DNA from: DASSUC01 sp035649895
GTDB lineage: Bacteria; Actinomycetota; Actinomycetes; Mycobacteriales; Micromonosporaceae
Length of the DNA stretch: 64,000 nt
Direction: 5' to 3'
Assembly: GCA_035649895.1 (NCBI GenBank)
Contig: DASRIS010000191.1
Coordinates: 7,670 to 71,669, forward strand
Shown here piece by piece: positions 51,901 to 59,413 of this stretch. The notes below the pieces were generated by a model. That model made no database searches, was not told the origin of the DNA, and saw only the letters and a list, made by a program, of their open reading frames with translations. Each line of letters opens with the position of its first letter. The stretch's first letter is position 1. Position numbers and translations under genes: made by a program.

Positions 51901-52121
51901 GGTGGCGGCATCTTCTCCTGCGGCAGCGCTACGTCGGGCCGTGCCGACGCTGGGGCCGGCCGGTCAACCGGTCCCGCACCCGAGATCACCCCGGGCACAT
52001 CCCCACCCACCGTTGCCTTCGCGAACCGTACCGGCGGCAACACGCCAGCAATCAGCGCCAACGTGCAGATGAGCACGATCCAGCGAAGCCGGTTGACTCG
52101 GGACAAGACGCGGCTGGCCAC
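45969..52121 (-). CDS. RHS/YD-repeat polymorphic toxin with HINT domain and C-terminal toxin tip
   Basis: The 2,050-residue precursor starts at GTG 52121 (GGGGG seven bases upstream) with a signal/anchor helix (IVLICTLALIAGVLP). Residues ~240-1600 hold RHS/YD repeats (many units of the form Y-D-x-x-G-R-L) followed by the RHS core-associated YLRARNYNPGTGRF (family hallmark). A hydrophobic Ala-rich pretoxin segment follows at ~1640-1775. Residues 1778-1923 form a HINT self-cleaving domain, with CKHSFVAGTRVLLADG at its start and VHNC at its end. The last 127 residues (1924-2050) are the toxin tip: SWTTHGGNLQEGNYHFVV, then ITQFDNFSGHYQPS. The tip is unrecognised. HINT cleavage would release it after export. 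No immunity gene is visible next to it. Confidence 0.93.
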   Translation of the reverse strand: MASRVLSRVNRLRWIVLICTLALIAGVLPPVRFAKATVGGDVPGVISGAGPVDRPAPASARPDVALPQEKMPPPVPAGVRAGSTPTPLSTEQWAQVRKPGQVPLTAADEQVFTNMLLRPGYVLGDTSLVAYFDVRDQDPAWSSWTVRLYDAASRTEQASTTLPRSELVASCGAVREFCRSFGVGDGWVLDPAKDYFITVAAVFDDGREVVSDASPAARPRSTIVPPPIPARQAAGCGCGTALGMTQARQAVRGDGVNTATGAFARVEQDLSMASFGVPFASARVYSSANAAVGPFGPGWAWSYGMRVTPSEEGAVVRADDGAEALYRLVDGAYARPAGLRSTLRRAGEGWELVTLRQTGYSFDAQGRLVSIRNPRGIGVTLAYTPAGITITDPSGRKVEVRVSGGLVRDILLPDQRKVQYEYDAAGRLTVYKDARARQWRYGYSPAGLLTEVEDPQPNRVVLIRNEYNDAGRVVRQVDALGNATTFEWRAGEEEARTTDADGVVVLDKYRGNVLIYSRRGNGDTDNHRYDASLNRGLVVDGSHNQHEAEFDTNGNPTRRAAPQPLGFDEKTRYDSRNNPIEFVDANGVTWKNTYNEFNELVSSVDGESHTVRYGYDARGLLVTRTDQRGKVTRFEYVPAGQPNSGLLAAVVSPEGRRSELRYDAAGRRIATVDPRGTTAGADPAGFTTSYAYDEQDRVLSVSEPGKQHPWRTSYDEVGRVAASVSPTSLEVRYTYLDNGRLASVTDPRRTVSYTYTAAGRRAAVRVGMGGQGPDIVTTYRYNVKGLLHEVTSPRGNVPGADPARFTTTYRYDANDNLVRISRPYPGGGFVHKDIKVDELDRTTATNDEHNLPSTFERANTGEVTAATNTLGQTVSMGYDRNGRQTTITNAGRNTSRFTYDAAGNKIREVSAAGGVTTWTYTDDGLLASVTEPRGNVDGADPQRFTTRFEYDLAGNRTKVIDPLGNTTTSTYDANSRLVSVTDARSHTTHYGYREDNQLETVHAPDAVFHPQAPHNNATVYSYHEDGLLASVRDPNLRVTRLDYDRAGRLANRVDPLNRRVELGYDVENNLISALTRGENEKLTDAQRAERTIVDTYDIAGRRERRTLGTGGPAYAWGYDAKDRITSYGDPTGVRKVTYDDEDQITQVVREEAGGRTETFSYGYDVRGNVTFRTYPDGTKVTAEYDADSRMSELTVAGGTAGAQPATWTFGYDVAGRRTSTTLPAGTGLAEQRSYDDAGRLTGIGTSRVPGSPVPPGVQDPVSAFQLTLDQVGNPTKVVTTRGGVSESVAYAYDSVDRVTSACYAATTCAPDAPAAGRIDYTYDLVGNRTSQTRTGTAGSSTTTYQYDVADQLTRQTVTSGPMTTVTDYGYDLNGNQTRAGPDTFTYNLDNTLAKATVDGQTATYAYDATGLRLSANAGEGERAAAQRWSWDVVGSLPQIALDTVTNATGTPLERRGFTYGPDDEPLALLDPATGVHSYTHDWLGGVANMLTPAGVSVAAYDYDPFGNPRTGGTLQPQSDGGEHSGTRLHSTAGPANPLQYTGAYQDSTTGSGNYYLRARNYNPGTGRFTSTDPMLQGGAAVSAYAYAENNPLAYTDPTGARPENGDGAGTPLETSPETTGVSPEDMAKAQQIQSKSLLDVVLEAGGQVLMEFLGINDILNCLKGDLGACVMLVVGSLPWGKIFKAKKIAEAIFRAGKAVITFFQEVKWARAVIEGAKNAAEAAARAKAAAAAAAKAAAEKAAAAKALAERAARKAAAEAAARAKALAARAKAATKRGCKHSFVAGTRVLLADGTSRPIEEVQPGDTVQATDPAAGRTENRQVTHTIRTDNDKHFVDLTIRDKSGEHTVTTTDNHPFWSVTHQRWIDASQLQPGELLRTAAGTYVQVTAVRPYRAEHSTYDLTIDMVHTYYVIAGNTPVLVHNCGEELWRAGRPGVDDSPQDWIPMNSWTTHGGNLQEGNYHFVVMPNRSVRAFHESIWDRAPGAGHTSLSRGNPVLAAGTFDVGPGGVITQFDNFSGHYQPSVATQGIIRDSLGARGFDLSRAQWNPFGF

Positions 52122-52425
52122 AGAGAAACCCCCTGTCAACAGGGCACAGGAAAGGAACGGACGACGCGGCTGCGTCGATCTGCTCCTACCGAAGGACGCG
52201 GAGCGGAGAGGGGCCGAAGTTATCACTGAGGGTGGTTTGATAACTCCATCAAGTGTTTTCAGATACAGATATCCGACGAAACTTGACTTCTCCGGATATG
52301 ATCTATACCTTCCGTCCGCACCATTTCCGCGGTCAGACTCATCGCATCTGGTCGACGCGTACGGCCGTACCCAGGAGGTTGTAACGCCTGGCCGAACTCG
52401 TTGAGCAGGCTCGGGCTACCCGGAG
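52122..52425. other. Low-GC upstream region of the RHS gene
   Basis: About 300 bases, markedly AT-rich around 52230-52320. It most likely holds the RHS promoter. No gene seen. Confidence 0.45.
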
Positions 52426-53193
52426 CTAGCCGGCGCGCAGGGCCTCCAGCAGGGTCACGTCGCCTTCGACGTCGAGCACGTCGAACGGGACCCGGCCGTA
52501 CAGCGCCAGGAGCAGGTCGCTCGCCGTACCCTGGGCGGCCACCCGGGCGTGCGGGTCGTCGGTGTCGAGCAGGGTGTCCATGTCAAGCAGGGCCACGCCC
52601 TCGCCGCGCAGCCGGACGAACCAGTCGTGGCCGGCGTCCACGGCGCTGAGCTGCACCACGCCGCTGCGGTGGACCCGGCTGCGCCGCCGGCCGGCCGGCA
52701 GCCAGCTGTCGAGCACCTCGGTGATGCCGTCGACCGCGAGCCGGGCCTCGACCGGCTCGGTACGGCCGGTGGCCATCTGCGCGTCCCACCGGTGCACCGC
52801 GGTCTCGTGCGCCATCCGCCGGTGCCAGAACGCGGCCGTCTTCGCCTGGGGTGCCCAGTTCCACGCCGGACGCTCCGGGTCGAGGCCGTCGAGCACCTGC
52901 AGCAGCGCTGTGTACTCCCCGTCCCACCAGGCGAGCACGTCGGCGCTGGGCGGGTTGCCCTCGTCAACCACCGGCCAGGTCTCGGGTCGGGTGGTCACGC
53001 CCCGGCTGACATGCGAGCGGACCCAGGCGTAGACCGAACCGACGTGGCGGACCAGGTGCTCCACCGTCCACTCCGGGCAGGACGGGACCGGCTCGGCCAG
53101 CGCGCCGTCCACTCCGGCGGCCATGCGGAAGGCCGGGCCGTCCGCGCGCAGCGCCCCGAGCCAGAGTTCCCTGGTGCCGTGCGTCTTGCTCAT
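52426..53193 (-). CDS. Maleylpyruvate isomerase N-terminal domain (mycothiol-dependent type) protein
   Basis: A 255-residue protein of the actinobacterial MDMPI/TIGR03083 family: VPSCPEWTVEHLVRHVGSVYAW at the start, the H-x-x-x-W-D core (MAHETAVHRWDAQMATG) that binds metal and mycothiol, and SDLLLALYGRVPFDVL at the end. Members use mycothiol to open or isomerise substrates or act in thiol conjugation; the substrate here is unknown. A decayed copy of the 3' end is at 44.9-45.1 kb. The ATG at 53193 has AGGA upstream. It is divergent from murB. Confidence 0.88.
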   Translation of the reverse strand: MSKTHGTRELWLGALRADGPAFRMAAGVDGALAEPVPSCPEWTVEHLVRHVGSVYAWVRSHVSRGVTTRPETWPVVDEGNPPSADVLAWWDGEYTALLQVLDGLDPERPAWNWAPQAKTAAFWHRRMAHETAVHRWDAQMATGRTEPVEARLAVDGITEVLDSWLPAGRRRSRVHRSGVVQLSAVDAGHDWFVRLRGEGVALLDMDTLLDTDDPHARVAAQGTASDLLLALYGRVPFDVLDVEGDVTLLEALRAG

Positions 53194-53245
53194 AGCGATC
53201 CTCCCCGGAGACCGCCCAGCTGTGTCACCAGCCTAGGGTGGGCCC

Positions 53246-54331
53246 GTGCCTGACGTTAGCGCGGAGACGGCGGCCGGCTCCCGCGCCGAGCCGGCGGTGC
53301 GGCTGGCGGACTACACCACGCTCCGGCTGGGCGGCCCGGCCCCGCGCGTGTTCCGCGCCAGCAGTGCCGAGGACATGGTACGGATCGCACGGGAGGCGTA
53401 CGCGCCAGGTGGGCCGGTTCTCGTCCTCGCCGGCGGCAGCAATGTGGTCATCGGCGACGGTGGCTTCCCCGGCACGGTGCTGCTGGTGCGCTCGACCGGC
53501 CTTGCCGAGCGGCGCGACGGGGCGAGCGTGCTCCTTTCGGTGCAGGCCGGCGAGGAGTGGGACGACGTGGTGGCGGCGACGGTGGCGGCCGGCTGGTCCG
53601 GTCTCGAGTGCCTGTCCGGCATCCCGGGCTCCGCCGGGGCCACCCCGATCCAGAACGTCGGGGCGTACGGCCAGGAGGTCGCCGAGACGATCGAGTCGGT
53701 GCGGGTCTACGACCGGGTGACCGGCGAGGTGCTGGTGCTCCCGCCCGCCGCCTGCGGGTTCGCATACCGGACCAGTGTCTTCAAGCACTCCGACCGGGCC
53801 CTGGTGCTCTCCGTCGACTTCCGGCTTCAGGTGTCGAGCCAGTCCACACCGGTCCGCTACGCCGAGCTGGCCCGGGCCCTGGACGTACCGCTCGGCGGGA
53901 CCGCGCCCCTGGCCGACGTACGCGCCGCCGTGCTGGCACTGCGCGCCGGAAAGGGCATGGTGCTCGACGAGCGCGACCCGGACACGTACTCGGTCGGGTC
54001 GTTCTTCACCAACCCGGTGCTGGACGCACTGGCATACGCGGTGCTGCGCGACCGCACCGGCAGCGGCGGCGGGCCCCCCTCGTGGCCGGCGCCCGGCAGC
54101 GGGGTGAAGGTCAGCGCCGCCTGGCTCATCGAGCATGCGGGCTTCACCAAGGGGTACGGCCACAGCAACGGCGTCGGCATCTCGACCAAGCACACGCTCG
54201 CCCTGACCAACCGTGGTGGCGGTACGACCGCCGCCCTGCTGGAGCTGGCCCGGGAGATACGCGACGGCGTGCGCGACCGGTTCGGGGTGTGGCTGCATCC
54301 GGAGCCGGTGCTGGTCAACTGCGAGCTGTGA
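53246..54331 (+). CDS. murB: UDP-N-acetylmuramate dehydrogenase MurB
   Basis: A 361-residue FAD enzyme that reduces UDP-GlcNAc-enolpyruvate to UDP-MurNAc in peptidoglycan synthesis. It shows the FAD-binding loop VLAGGSNVVIGDGGF, GIPGSAGATPIQNVGAYGQE, the catalytic-region AYRTSVFKHS, SVGSFFTNPVL with the serine acid, and LHPEPVLVNCEL. This is the type I MurB. GTG at 53246. Confidence 0.95.
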   Translation: MPDVSAETAAGSRAEPAVRLADYTTLRLGGPAPRVFRASSAEDMVRIAREAYAPGGPVLVLAGGSNVVIGDGGFPGTVLLVRSTGLAERRDGASVLLSVQAGEEWDDVVAATVAAGWSGLECLSGIPGSAGATPIQNVGAYGQEVAETIESVRVYDRVTGEVLVLPPAACGFAYRTSVFKHSDRALVLSVDFRLQVSSQSTPVRYAELARALDVPLGGTAPLADVRAAVLALRAGKGMVLDERDPDTYSVGSFFTNPVLDALAYAVLRDRTGSGGGPPSWPAPGSGVKVSAAWLIEHAGFTKGYGHSNGVGISTKHTLALTNRGGGTTAALLELAREIRDGVRDRFGVWLHPEPVLVNCEL

Positions 54332-54379
54332 CCAGGCGCGGCCGGTGTCCGGCCTATCGCGATCGGTTTACACCGCTGG

Positions 54380-54676
54380 TCAGGCCGCAGTGCGGGGAGC
54401 GAACTGGACCTTGAGCTCCACGTCCAGTGCCTGCGCAAGGCGTTCCAGCACGGCAAGGGTCGGAACCGTCCCTCCTGCTTCGAAACGAGCCACCGCAGAC
54501 TGCGTCATGCCCGACGCCTGAGCGAGCTGGCTCTGGCTCCAGCCGTGCTGCTCGCGCAGTCCTCGGACGGCACGACCGAGCTCGAAGGCGAGCCGGGCGG
54601 CGTCGTACGCGTCCGCCGCGCCAGGCTCGGCCATCCGTCTCTTCCGCAGGTCAGACCAGTCGATACGGCCGCTCAT
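54380..54676 (-). CDS. HigA-type antitoxin (XRE HTH)
   Basis: A 98-residue protein with an HTH at ~40-90: LREQHGWSQSQLAQASGMTQSAVARFEAGGTVPTLAVLERLAQAL. It follows a RelE/HigB-like toxin gene and overlaps it by 26 bases, the toxin-first order of higBA. As antitoxin it would bind the toxin and autoregulate the operon. Confidence 0.88.
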   Translation of the reverse strand: MSGRIDWSDLRKRRMAEPGAADAYDAARLAFELGRAVRGLREQHGWSQSQLAQASGMTQSAVARFEAGGTVPTLAVLERLAQALDVELKVQFAPRTAA

Positions 54677-55028
54677 AAGCCGGACCCTCCTCGTCTACCG
54701 TGTGCGCCTCGACCTGGCACCGCGCCAAGGCGCGCCGTGCCCGCCCGATCTCACGGTCCTCCCGCGTCCGGGTCTTCCGGAAGACCGTCAACAGGATGAT
54801 CCGCCGCCCTGGAGCGACCCAGTAGGTGACGCGCACGGCATCGCCATCAAGGTAGAACCGCAGTTCCCGTAACTTACCGTCGAGCTGCTTGGTGTACGGC
54901 TCGCTCAGCAGCGTCCCCTGCTCAGCGAACAGATCAATGTAGAACGCCGCTCTGGCGAACTGCGTGGTCGGCAGCCCTTCCAGCCAGTCCTGGACCTCTG
55001 GCTCCAGTTCTACGCTACCCCAGGGCAT
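54651..55028 (-). CDS. HigB/RelE-type toxin (Gp49-like)
   Basis: A 125-residue protein of the phage-derived Gp49-like/HigB-type family: MPWGSVELEPEVQDWLEGL, KQLDGKLRELRFYLDGDAVRVTYWVAPGRRIILLTVFRKT. These are ribosome-dependent or independent mRNA interferases. The downstream XRE gene is the cognate antitoxin. Confidence 0.87.
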   Translation of the reverse strand: MPWGSVELEPEVQDWLEGLPTTQFARAAFYIDLFAEQGTLLSEPYTKQLDGKLRELRFYLDGDAVRVTYWVAPGRRIILLTVFRKTRTREDREIGRARRALARCQVEAHTVDEEGPAYERPYRLV

Positions 55029-55149
55029 AGCGTTGATGCTATATCCGTCCGGCGATGGTCGCGCCTACCCTCTGGAGCGTGCACTGGTCGTTATAGATAC
55101 CTCATCGCATGTCGAAGAGCCGGCGGGAATCTCGGCCGCAGGGCTGATA

Positions 55150-55971
55150 TCACGCGGGGGTGGACGCGTTCTCGGGTGCCACGGCTCGCCAGGCGATGGT
55201 GACCTCGCCGAGGCGCCAGCGTACGGGTCGGTCGAGCACCGGCCAGCCCGCGTCGCGTACTGCGGCGACAGCACGCAGCCAGCGCTGACGGGCGCCCAGC
55301 CCGGCGTACGGGGCCGCCACCAGCCAGGCGTGATCCAGGGCGCCGAGTAGCTCGTGCACCAGCTCTCCGGGCACATTGCGGTGGATCAGGGCCTTGGGCA
55401 GGCGCTCCGCCACAGTCCCCGGCGTATCCAATGTGGACAGCTTGACGGAGAGGGTGAGGGACACCGGTCCATCCGGCCGCAGCGCGACCCAGGTCGCCAG
55501 CCGGCCCACCTCGTCGCAGGTACCTTCGACGAGCCGGCCACCAGGTGCGAGCTGGCCGGCCATCGTCTGCCAGACGGCCGGCACCTCAGCCTCCGGGTAC
55601 TGTCGCAGCACGTTCATCGCACGGACCACTACCGGTCGCAGGCCGGCCAGCTCGAAGCCGCCGTGGCGGAACTCCAGCCGCGGCGGGTCGGCCACCGGCT
55701 GGGCCTCGGCGACCCGTACCGGGTCAATCTCCAGGCCGACTACCCGCACGTCGGGCCGTAGCGCGGTCGCCAGCCGGTTCCGCAGCTCCACAGTGGTCAC
55801 CGGGGTGGCGCCGTACCCCAGGTCGACGACGAGCGGGTCGGCGGCGGCCCGTAGCGTCTCGCCGCAGCTCGCGATGATCCAGCGATCCACCCGGCGCAGC
55901 CGGTTGGGGCTCGTCGTACCCCGGGTGGCGGTCCCGTGAGGGACCGCGCCACCCCGGGGACCAGCTCTCAC
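55150..55971 (-). CDS. Class I SAM-dependent methyltransferase
   Basis: A 273-residue protein with motif I VVDLGYGATPVTTVELRNRL, then VVGLEIDPVRVAEAQP and a C-terminal region with RYPEAEVP-type and GARQRWLRAV stretches. It resembles an uncharacterised actinobacterial methyltransferase often found beside mshA. The substrate is unknown. GTG at 55971 overlaps the SDR stop as GTGA; the operon is SDR then methyltransferase. Confidence 0.82.
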   Translation of the reverse strand: MRAGPRGGAVPHGTATRGTTSPNRLRRVDRWIIASCGETLRAAADPLVVDLGYGATPVTTVELRNRLATALRPDVRVVGLEIDPVRVAEAQPVADPPRLEFRHGGFELAGLRPVVVRAMNVLRQYPEAEVPAVWQTMAGQLAPGGRLVEGTCDEVGRLATWVALRPDGPVSLTLSVKLSTLDTPGTVAERLPKALIHRNVPGELVHELLGALDHAWLVAAPYAGLGARQRWLRAVAAVRDAGWPVLDRPVRWRLGEVTIAWRAVAPENASTPA

Positions 55972-56738
55972 GGGACCCGGTGCACCTTGTGCTGGGCAGC
56001 CTGGGCCAGTGGGCGGACCACCAGGCGGTCGACGTTGACATGGTGCGGGCGGGTGGCGCACCAGGCGACGCAGTCGGCGATGTCCTCCGCGGTCAGCAGC
56101 TCGGCCACGCCCGCGTAGACGGCCGCGGCCCGCTCCTCGTCGCCCCCGAAGCGCACCAGCGAGAACTCGTCGGTCTTCACCATGCCGGGGTCGATCTCCA
56201 CCACCCGCACCGGGCGGCCGCACAGCTCCAGCCGCAGCGTCTCGGCGAGCGCGGTCTGGGCGTGCTTGGCAGCGGCGTAGCTGCCACCACCCTCGTAGAC
56301 GATCAGGCCGGCAGTCGAGCTGAGCACCACGACCGTGCCCCGGCCGGACGCCTCCAGCGCCGGGAGCAGGGCCTGCGTGGCGCGCAGGGTGCCGAGCGCG
56401 ATCACCTCAAACACCCACCGCCAGTCGGCCACCGCGGACGACTCCACCGGGTCCATGCCCCGGGCGAGGCCGGCGTTGTTGACCAGCAGCTCCACCGGCC
56501 CGTCGAGGCCGGTGGCGGTGGCGGCGAGCGCCGCCACGTCCTGGTCCGAGGCGACGTCGCATTGCACTGCGGTCGCCGCCCCGCCGGCTTCGGCGATCTC
56601 CGCCACCAGGGCGTCCAGGCGGTCCAGCCGGCGCGCGGCCGCGATGACATGGAAGCCCTCCGCAGCCAGCCGGCGCGCGGTGGCGGCTCCGATCCCGCTG
56701 GATGCACCGGTCACCACAGCGATCGAGGCGTCCGTCAT
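55968..56738 (-). CDS. Short-chain dehydrogenase/reductase
   Basis: A 256-residue classical SDR. TGASSGIG (residues 10-17) binds NAD(P), NNAG lies at the usual place (VNNAGLARG), and the catalytic residues are in SSTAGL...SYAAAKHA, giving S, Y and K. Substrate unknown. ATG at 56738. It is divergent from mshA with a ~260-base shared promoter region. Confidence 0.9.
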   Translation of the reverse strand: MTDASIAVVTGASSGIGAATARRLAAEGFHVIAAARRLDRLDALVAEIAEAGGAATAVQCDVASDQDVAALAATATGLDGPVELLVNNAGLARGMDPVESSAVADWRWVFEVIALGTLRATQALLPALEASGRGTVVVLSSTAGLIVYEGGGSYAAAKHAQTALAETLRLELCGRPVRVVEIDPGMVKTDEFSLVRFGGDEERAAAVYAGVAELLTAEDIADCVAWCATRPHHVNVDRLVVRPLAQAAQHKVHRVP

Positions 56739-56996
56739 GGTGCTAGGACAGCACGCGCGGTGGTCAGGCCGGTAGCCGGGGTCGGGGGCTGCGGCGGCAC
56801 ACACCGGCCCGCGCCAGCACACCGGCGTGCCGGAGAAGGCCGCTAAACCGGGCGGCAGGAGACGTTCGTCACGTAAGCGCTTTGGTAGAGCGGACTGTTG
56901 TCGTACCAGATGGGGAAGATGGCTGGCGGCAAAGGGGTTGACTCGCGTGGTGGCTCCCGGCGTGGAGCGAAGCGGGCTGGGGCGAAAGGAGCTGAT

Positions 56997-58352
56997 GTGG
57001 TCGGGTTTGGCACCGTCCTTCCGATGCGGCGGCACCGGGGTCCGGCCTGGTCCACCCCCCGGCGCATCGCCACCCTCTCCGTGCACACCTCACCGCTGCA
57101 CCAGCCCGGCACCGGGGACGCCGGCGGCATGAACGTCTACATCGTCGAGGTGGCCAGGCGGCTGGCCGAGGCCGGTGTCGAGGTCGAGGTCTTCACCCGG
57201 GCCACAGCGAGCGACCTGCCGCCCTGCGTGGAGATGGCGCCCGGGGTGCAGGTGCGCCACGTCATCTCCGGCCCGTTCGAGGGCCTGGCAAAGGAGGACC
57301 TGCCCGCCCAGCTGTGCGCGTTCACCAACGGCGTGCTGCGCGCCGAGGCCGCCCGCCCGCCGGGGTGGTACGACCTGGTCCACTCGCACTACTGGATGTC
57401 CGGCCAGGTCGGCTGGCTCGCCAAGGACCGCTGGGGAGTGCCCCTGGTGCACACCGCGCACACCCTGGCCAAGGTGAAGAACGCGCAGCTGGCGACCGGG
57501 GACAAGCCCGAGCCGGTGTCCCGCGTGGTGGGCGAGGAGCAGGTGGTGGGCGAGGCGGACCGGCTCGTCGCCAACACCCCGGCCGAGGCCCGGGAGCTGG
57601 TCGACCTCTACGGCGCCGACCCCGACCGGGTCACCGTGGTCGAGCCCGGCGTCGACCTGGACCGGTTCACGCCGCCGGCCGCCGGGCGCGAGGCCGCGGC
57701 GCGGGCCGCCGCCCGCCGCCGGTTCGGCCTACCCCCGCGGGGGTACGTCGTCGCGTTCGTCGGGCGGATCCAGCCGCTCAAGGCTCCGGACGTGCTGCTA
57801 CGGGCGGCTGCCGAGCTGCGCGTACAGGACCCTGACCTGTGCCGGCGGCTGACCGTGGTGGTCGTCGGTGGCCCCAGCGGCAGTGGGCTGGAGCGCCCGA
57901 CCGCCCTCATCGAGCTGGCGTCCGAGCTGAGGCTGGCCGGTGCGGTCCGGTTCCTGCCCCCGCAGGAGGGTGCGGCGCTCGCCGACCTCTACCGGGCCGC
58001 CGACCTGGTCGCCGTGCCGAGCCATAACGAGTCGTTCGGCCTGGTCGCCCTGGAGGCGCAGGCCTGCGGTACGCCGGTCGTCGCGGCCGCGGTGGGTGGG
58101 CTGGTGACGGCCGTACGGGACGGTGTGTCCGGGGTGCTGGTCGACGGGCACGCCCCGGCCGACTGGGCCGCGGTCCTGCGTGACCTGCTGGCCAGCGAGG
58201 ACCGGCGGGCCCGGCTCGCCCGCGGAGCGGTCGCCCACGCGCGCCAGTTCTCCTGGTCGCGTACTGCGGCCGGGCTGCTCGCGGTCTACCGGGACACGGT
58301 GGCTGAGCACCGCAGCCGGGTCGCCACTGAGCTGGCCGGCGCGGCGTGGTGA
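56997..58352 (+). CDS. mshA: D-inositol-3-phosphate glycosyltransferase MshA
   Basis: A 451-residue GT4-family enzyme that transfers GlcNAc from UDP-GlcNAc to inositol-3-phosphate, the first step of mycothiol synthesis. Diagnostic parts are GTGDAGGMNVYIVEVARRLAE, VHSHYWMSGQVGWLAKDRWG, AHTLAKVKNAQLA and the donor-site SHNESFGLVALEAQACGTPVV. GTG at 56997 is chosen because AAAGGAG lies five bases upstream; ATG 57024 would remove nine residues. With mshD this window contains two of the four mycothiol biosynthesis genes. Confidence 0.95.
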   Translation: MVGFGTVLPMRRHRGPAWSTPRRIATLSVHTSPLHQPGTGDAGGMNVYIVEVARRLAEAGVEVEVFTRATASDLPPCVEMAPGVQVRHVISGPFEGLAKEDLPAQLCAFTNGVLRAEAARPPGWYDLVHSHYWMSGQVGWLAKDRWGVPLVHTAHTLAKVKNAQLATGDKPEPVSRVVGEEQVVGEADRLVANTPAEARELVDLYGADPDRVTVVEPGVDLDRFTPPAAGREAAARAAARRRFGLPPRGYVVAFVGRIQPLKAPDVLLRAAAELRVQDPDLCRRLTVVVVGGPSGSGLERPTALIELASELRLAGAVRFLPPQEGAALADLYRAADLVAVPSHNESFGLVALEAQACGTPVVAAAVGGLVTAVRDGVSGVLVDGHAPADWAAVLRDLLASEDRRARLARGAVAHARQFSWSRTAAGLLAVYRDTVAEHRSRVATELAGAAW

Positions 58353-58412
58353 CCCGGCGGCGGCGTGGTGGCTCAGGTGGCGGCGTGGTGACTGGGGTGG
58401 CGGCGTGGTGAG
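58342..58412 (+). repeat. ~20-bp tandem repeat, four copies, spanning a stop-start junction
   Basis: GGCGTGGTG recurs at about 58343, 58362, 58382 and 58402 with a ~20-base period. The first copy holds the mshA TGA, the fourth holds the YbjN GTG start. Confidence 0.85.
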
Positions 58413-58905
58413 CCGGGCGGAGGTCGGGGCGCTCATCGAGGCGGTGTGCGCGGCGCGTGAGCTGCCCTGCGAGCGGACGGCCGATTGGTCGTACGCGGTC
58501 ATCCTGCCCGGCACCCACAAGCTGAAGACCATCTGCAACCTCATCGTCGGCGAGCACGCGCTGCGCGTCGAGGCCTTCGTCATGCGCCAGCCCGACGAGC
58601 GCCGCGAGGAGCTGTGGGCCTGGCTGCTCCAGCGCAACGCCCGCATGTACGGGGTCGCGTTCGCCATCGACGCCAACGGCGATGTCTACCTGACCGGGCG
58701 GGTCTCCCTGCACGCGGTCACCGAGGACGAGCTGGACCGGCTGCTCGGAGCCGTGCTCACCTACGCCGACGAGTCCTTCGACACGATGCTCGAGATCGGG
58801 TTCAGCTCGGCGATCCGGCGGGAGTGGGCGTGGCGGGTCTCCCGGGGCGAGTCGCTGGAGAACCTGCGCGCGTTCCGGCACCTGGTCGAGCCTGATGAGG
58901 AGTGA
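58408..58905 (+). CDS. YbjN domain protein
   Basis: A 165-residue protein of the YbjN/T3SS-chaperone-like fold: VSRAEVGALIEAVCAA, then RTADWSYAVILPGTHKLKTICNLIV and EDELDRLLGAVLTYADESFDTMLEIGF. Actinobacterial members regularly follow mshA. Function unknown. GTG at 58408 or 58405; the repeat copies just before it each contain GTGGTGA, so the original start may have overlapped the mshA stop. Confidence 0.88.
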   Translation: MSRAEVGALIEAVCAARELPCERTADWSYAVILPGTHKLKTICNLIVGEHALRVEAFVMRQPDERREELWAWLLQRNARMYGVAFAIDANGDVYLTGRVSLHAVTEDELDRLLGAVLTYADESFDTMLEIGFSSAIRREWAWRVSRGESLENLRAFRHLVEPDEE

Positions 58906-59413
58906 TACGCCCGACGCCGCGTGTCCCCACAAATTGGTCATTACTGTTGGGCTGGCGGCCTGAGCGCGGTCTCCACATTCTCAACCCATGAAGAAGTGCC
59001 GAAGTGAAGTCGGGATAACCCCTAGTGCCGCCCAACGCTAGCCAATATTGAGACGGCCTATCAGTAGCGGCCGCGCGCCAGCTGCTACCGACGTCAACAT
59101 ATGTAGTCACCACGATTACCTGGTGAATGTTGTCCTATATGGTCCGGTGTGGCGTTTTCAACTGGCGATGTTTGTTGAGTTGTAGGACAGTGGATGTCGC
59201 GTACCTATGTCTTTGGGTGCTCGGGCATGATCTGCGATGGCTCACGAGATCGGCTTAGGTATGGAAGATATACGTAGATCCGGCTGATAGGGGGGTTAAT
59301 GGTCGGTATGGGTTGTAGCTTCTTATCGTCTTCTTACGGTCACCGGTCTATATTCCGACAGGATGTTCAGTGGTAAGCCACTGGCACGCACTATTGCCAT
59401 GAGGTGGTGCGGC
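58906..59413. other. AT-richer intergenic region upstream of the 59.4-62.2 kb island
   Basis: About 500 bases with clearly lower GC than the flanks. It holds the 25-codon frame at 59299-59376 and presumably the island promoter. No other gene is supported. Confidence 0.55.
59299..59376 (+). CDS. Possible 25-residue leader ORF
   Basis: ATG at 59299 has GGGGGG three to eight bases upstream, and the frame MVGMGCSFLSSSYGHRSIF ends at TAA 59374-59376, 38 bases before the membrane-protein gene. Short and without a recognisable motif; it could be a leader peptide or chance. Confidence 0.25.
   Translation: MVGMGCSFLSSSYGHRSIFRQDVQW

Noticed and set aside
58341..58412. CRISPR-like short repeats
   Set aside because: Four ~20-base tandem units with no spacers of constant length; simple slippage repeat instead. 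No CRISPR array or cas gene is visible in the window.
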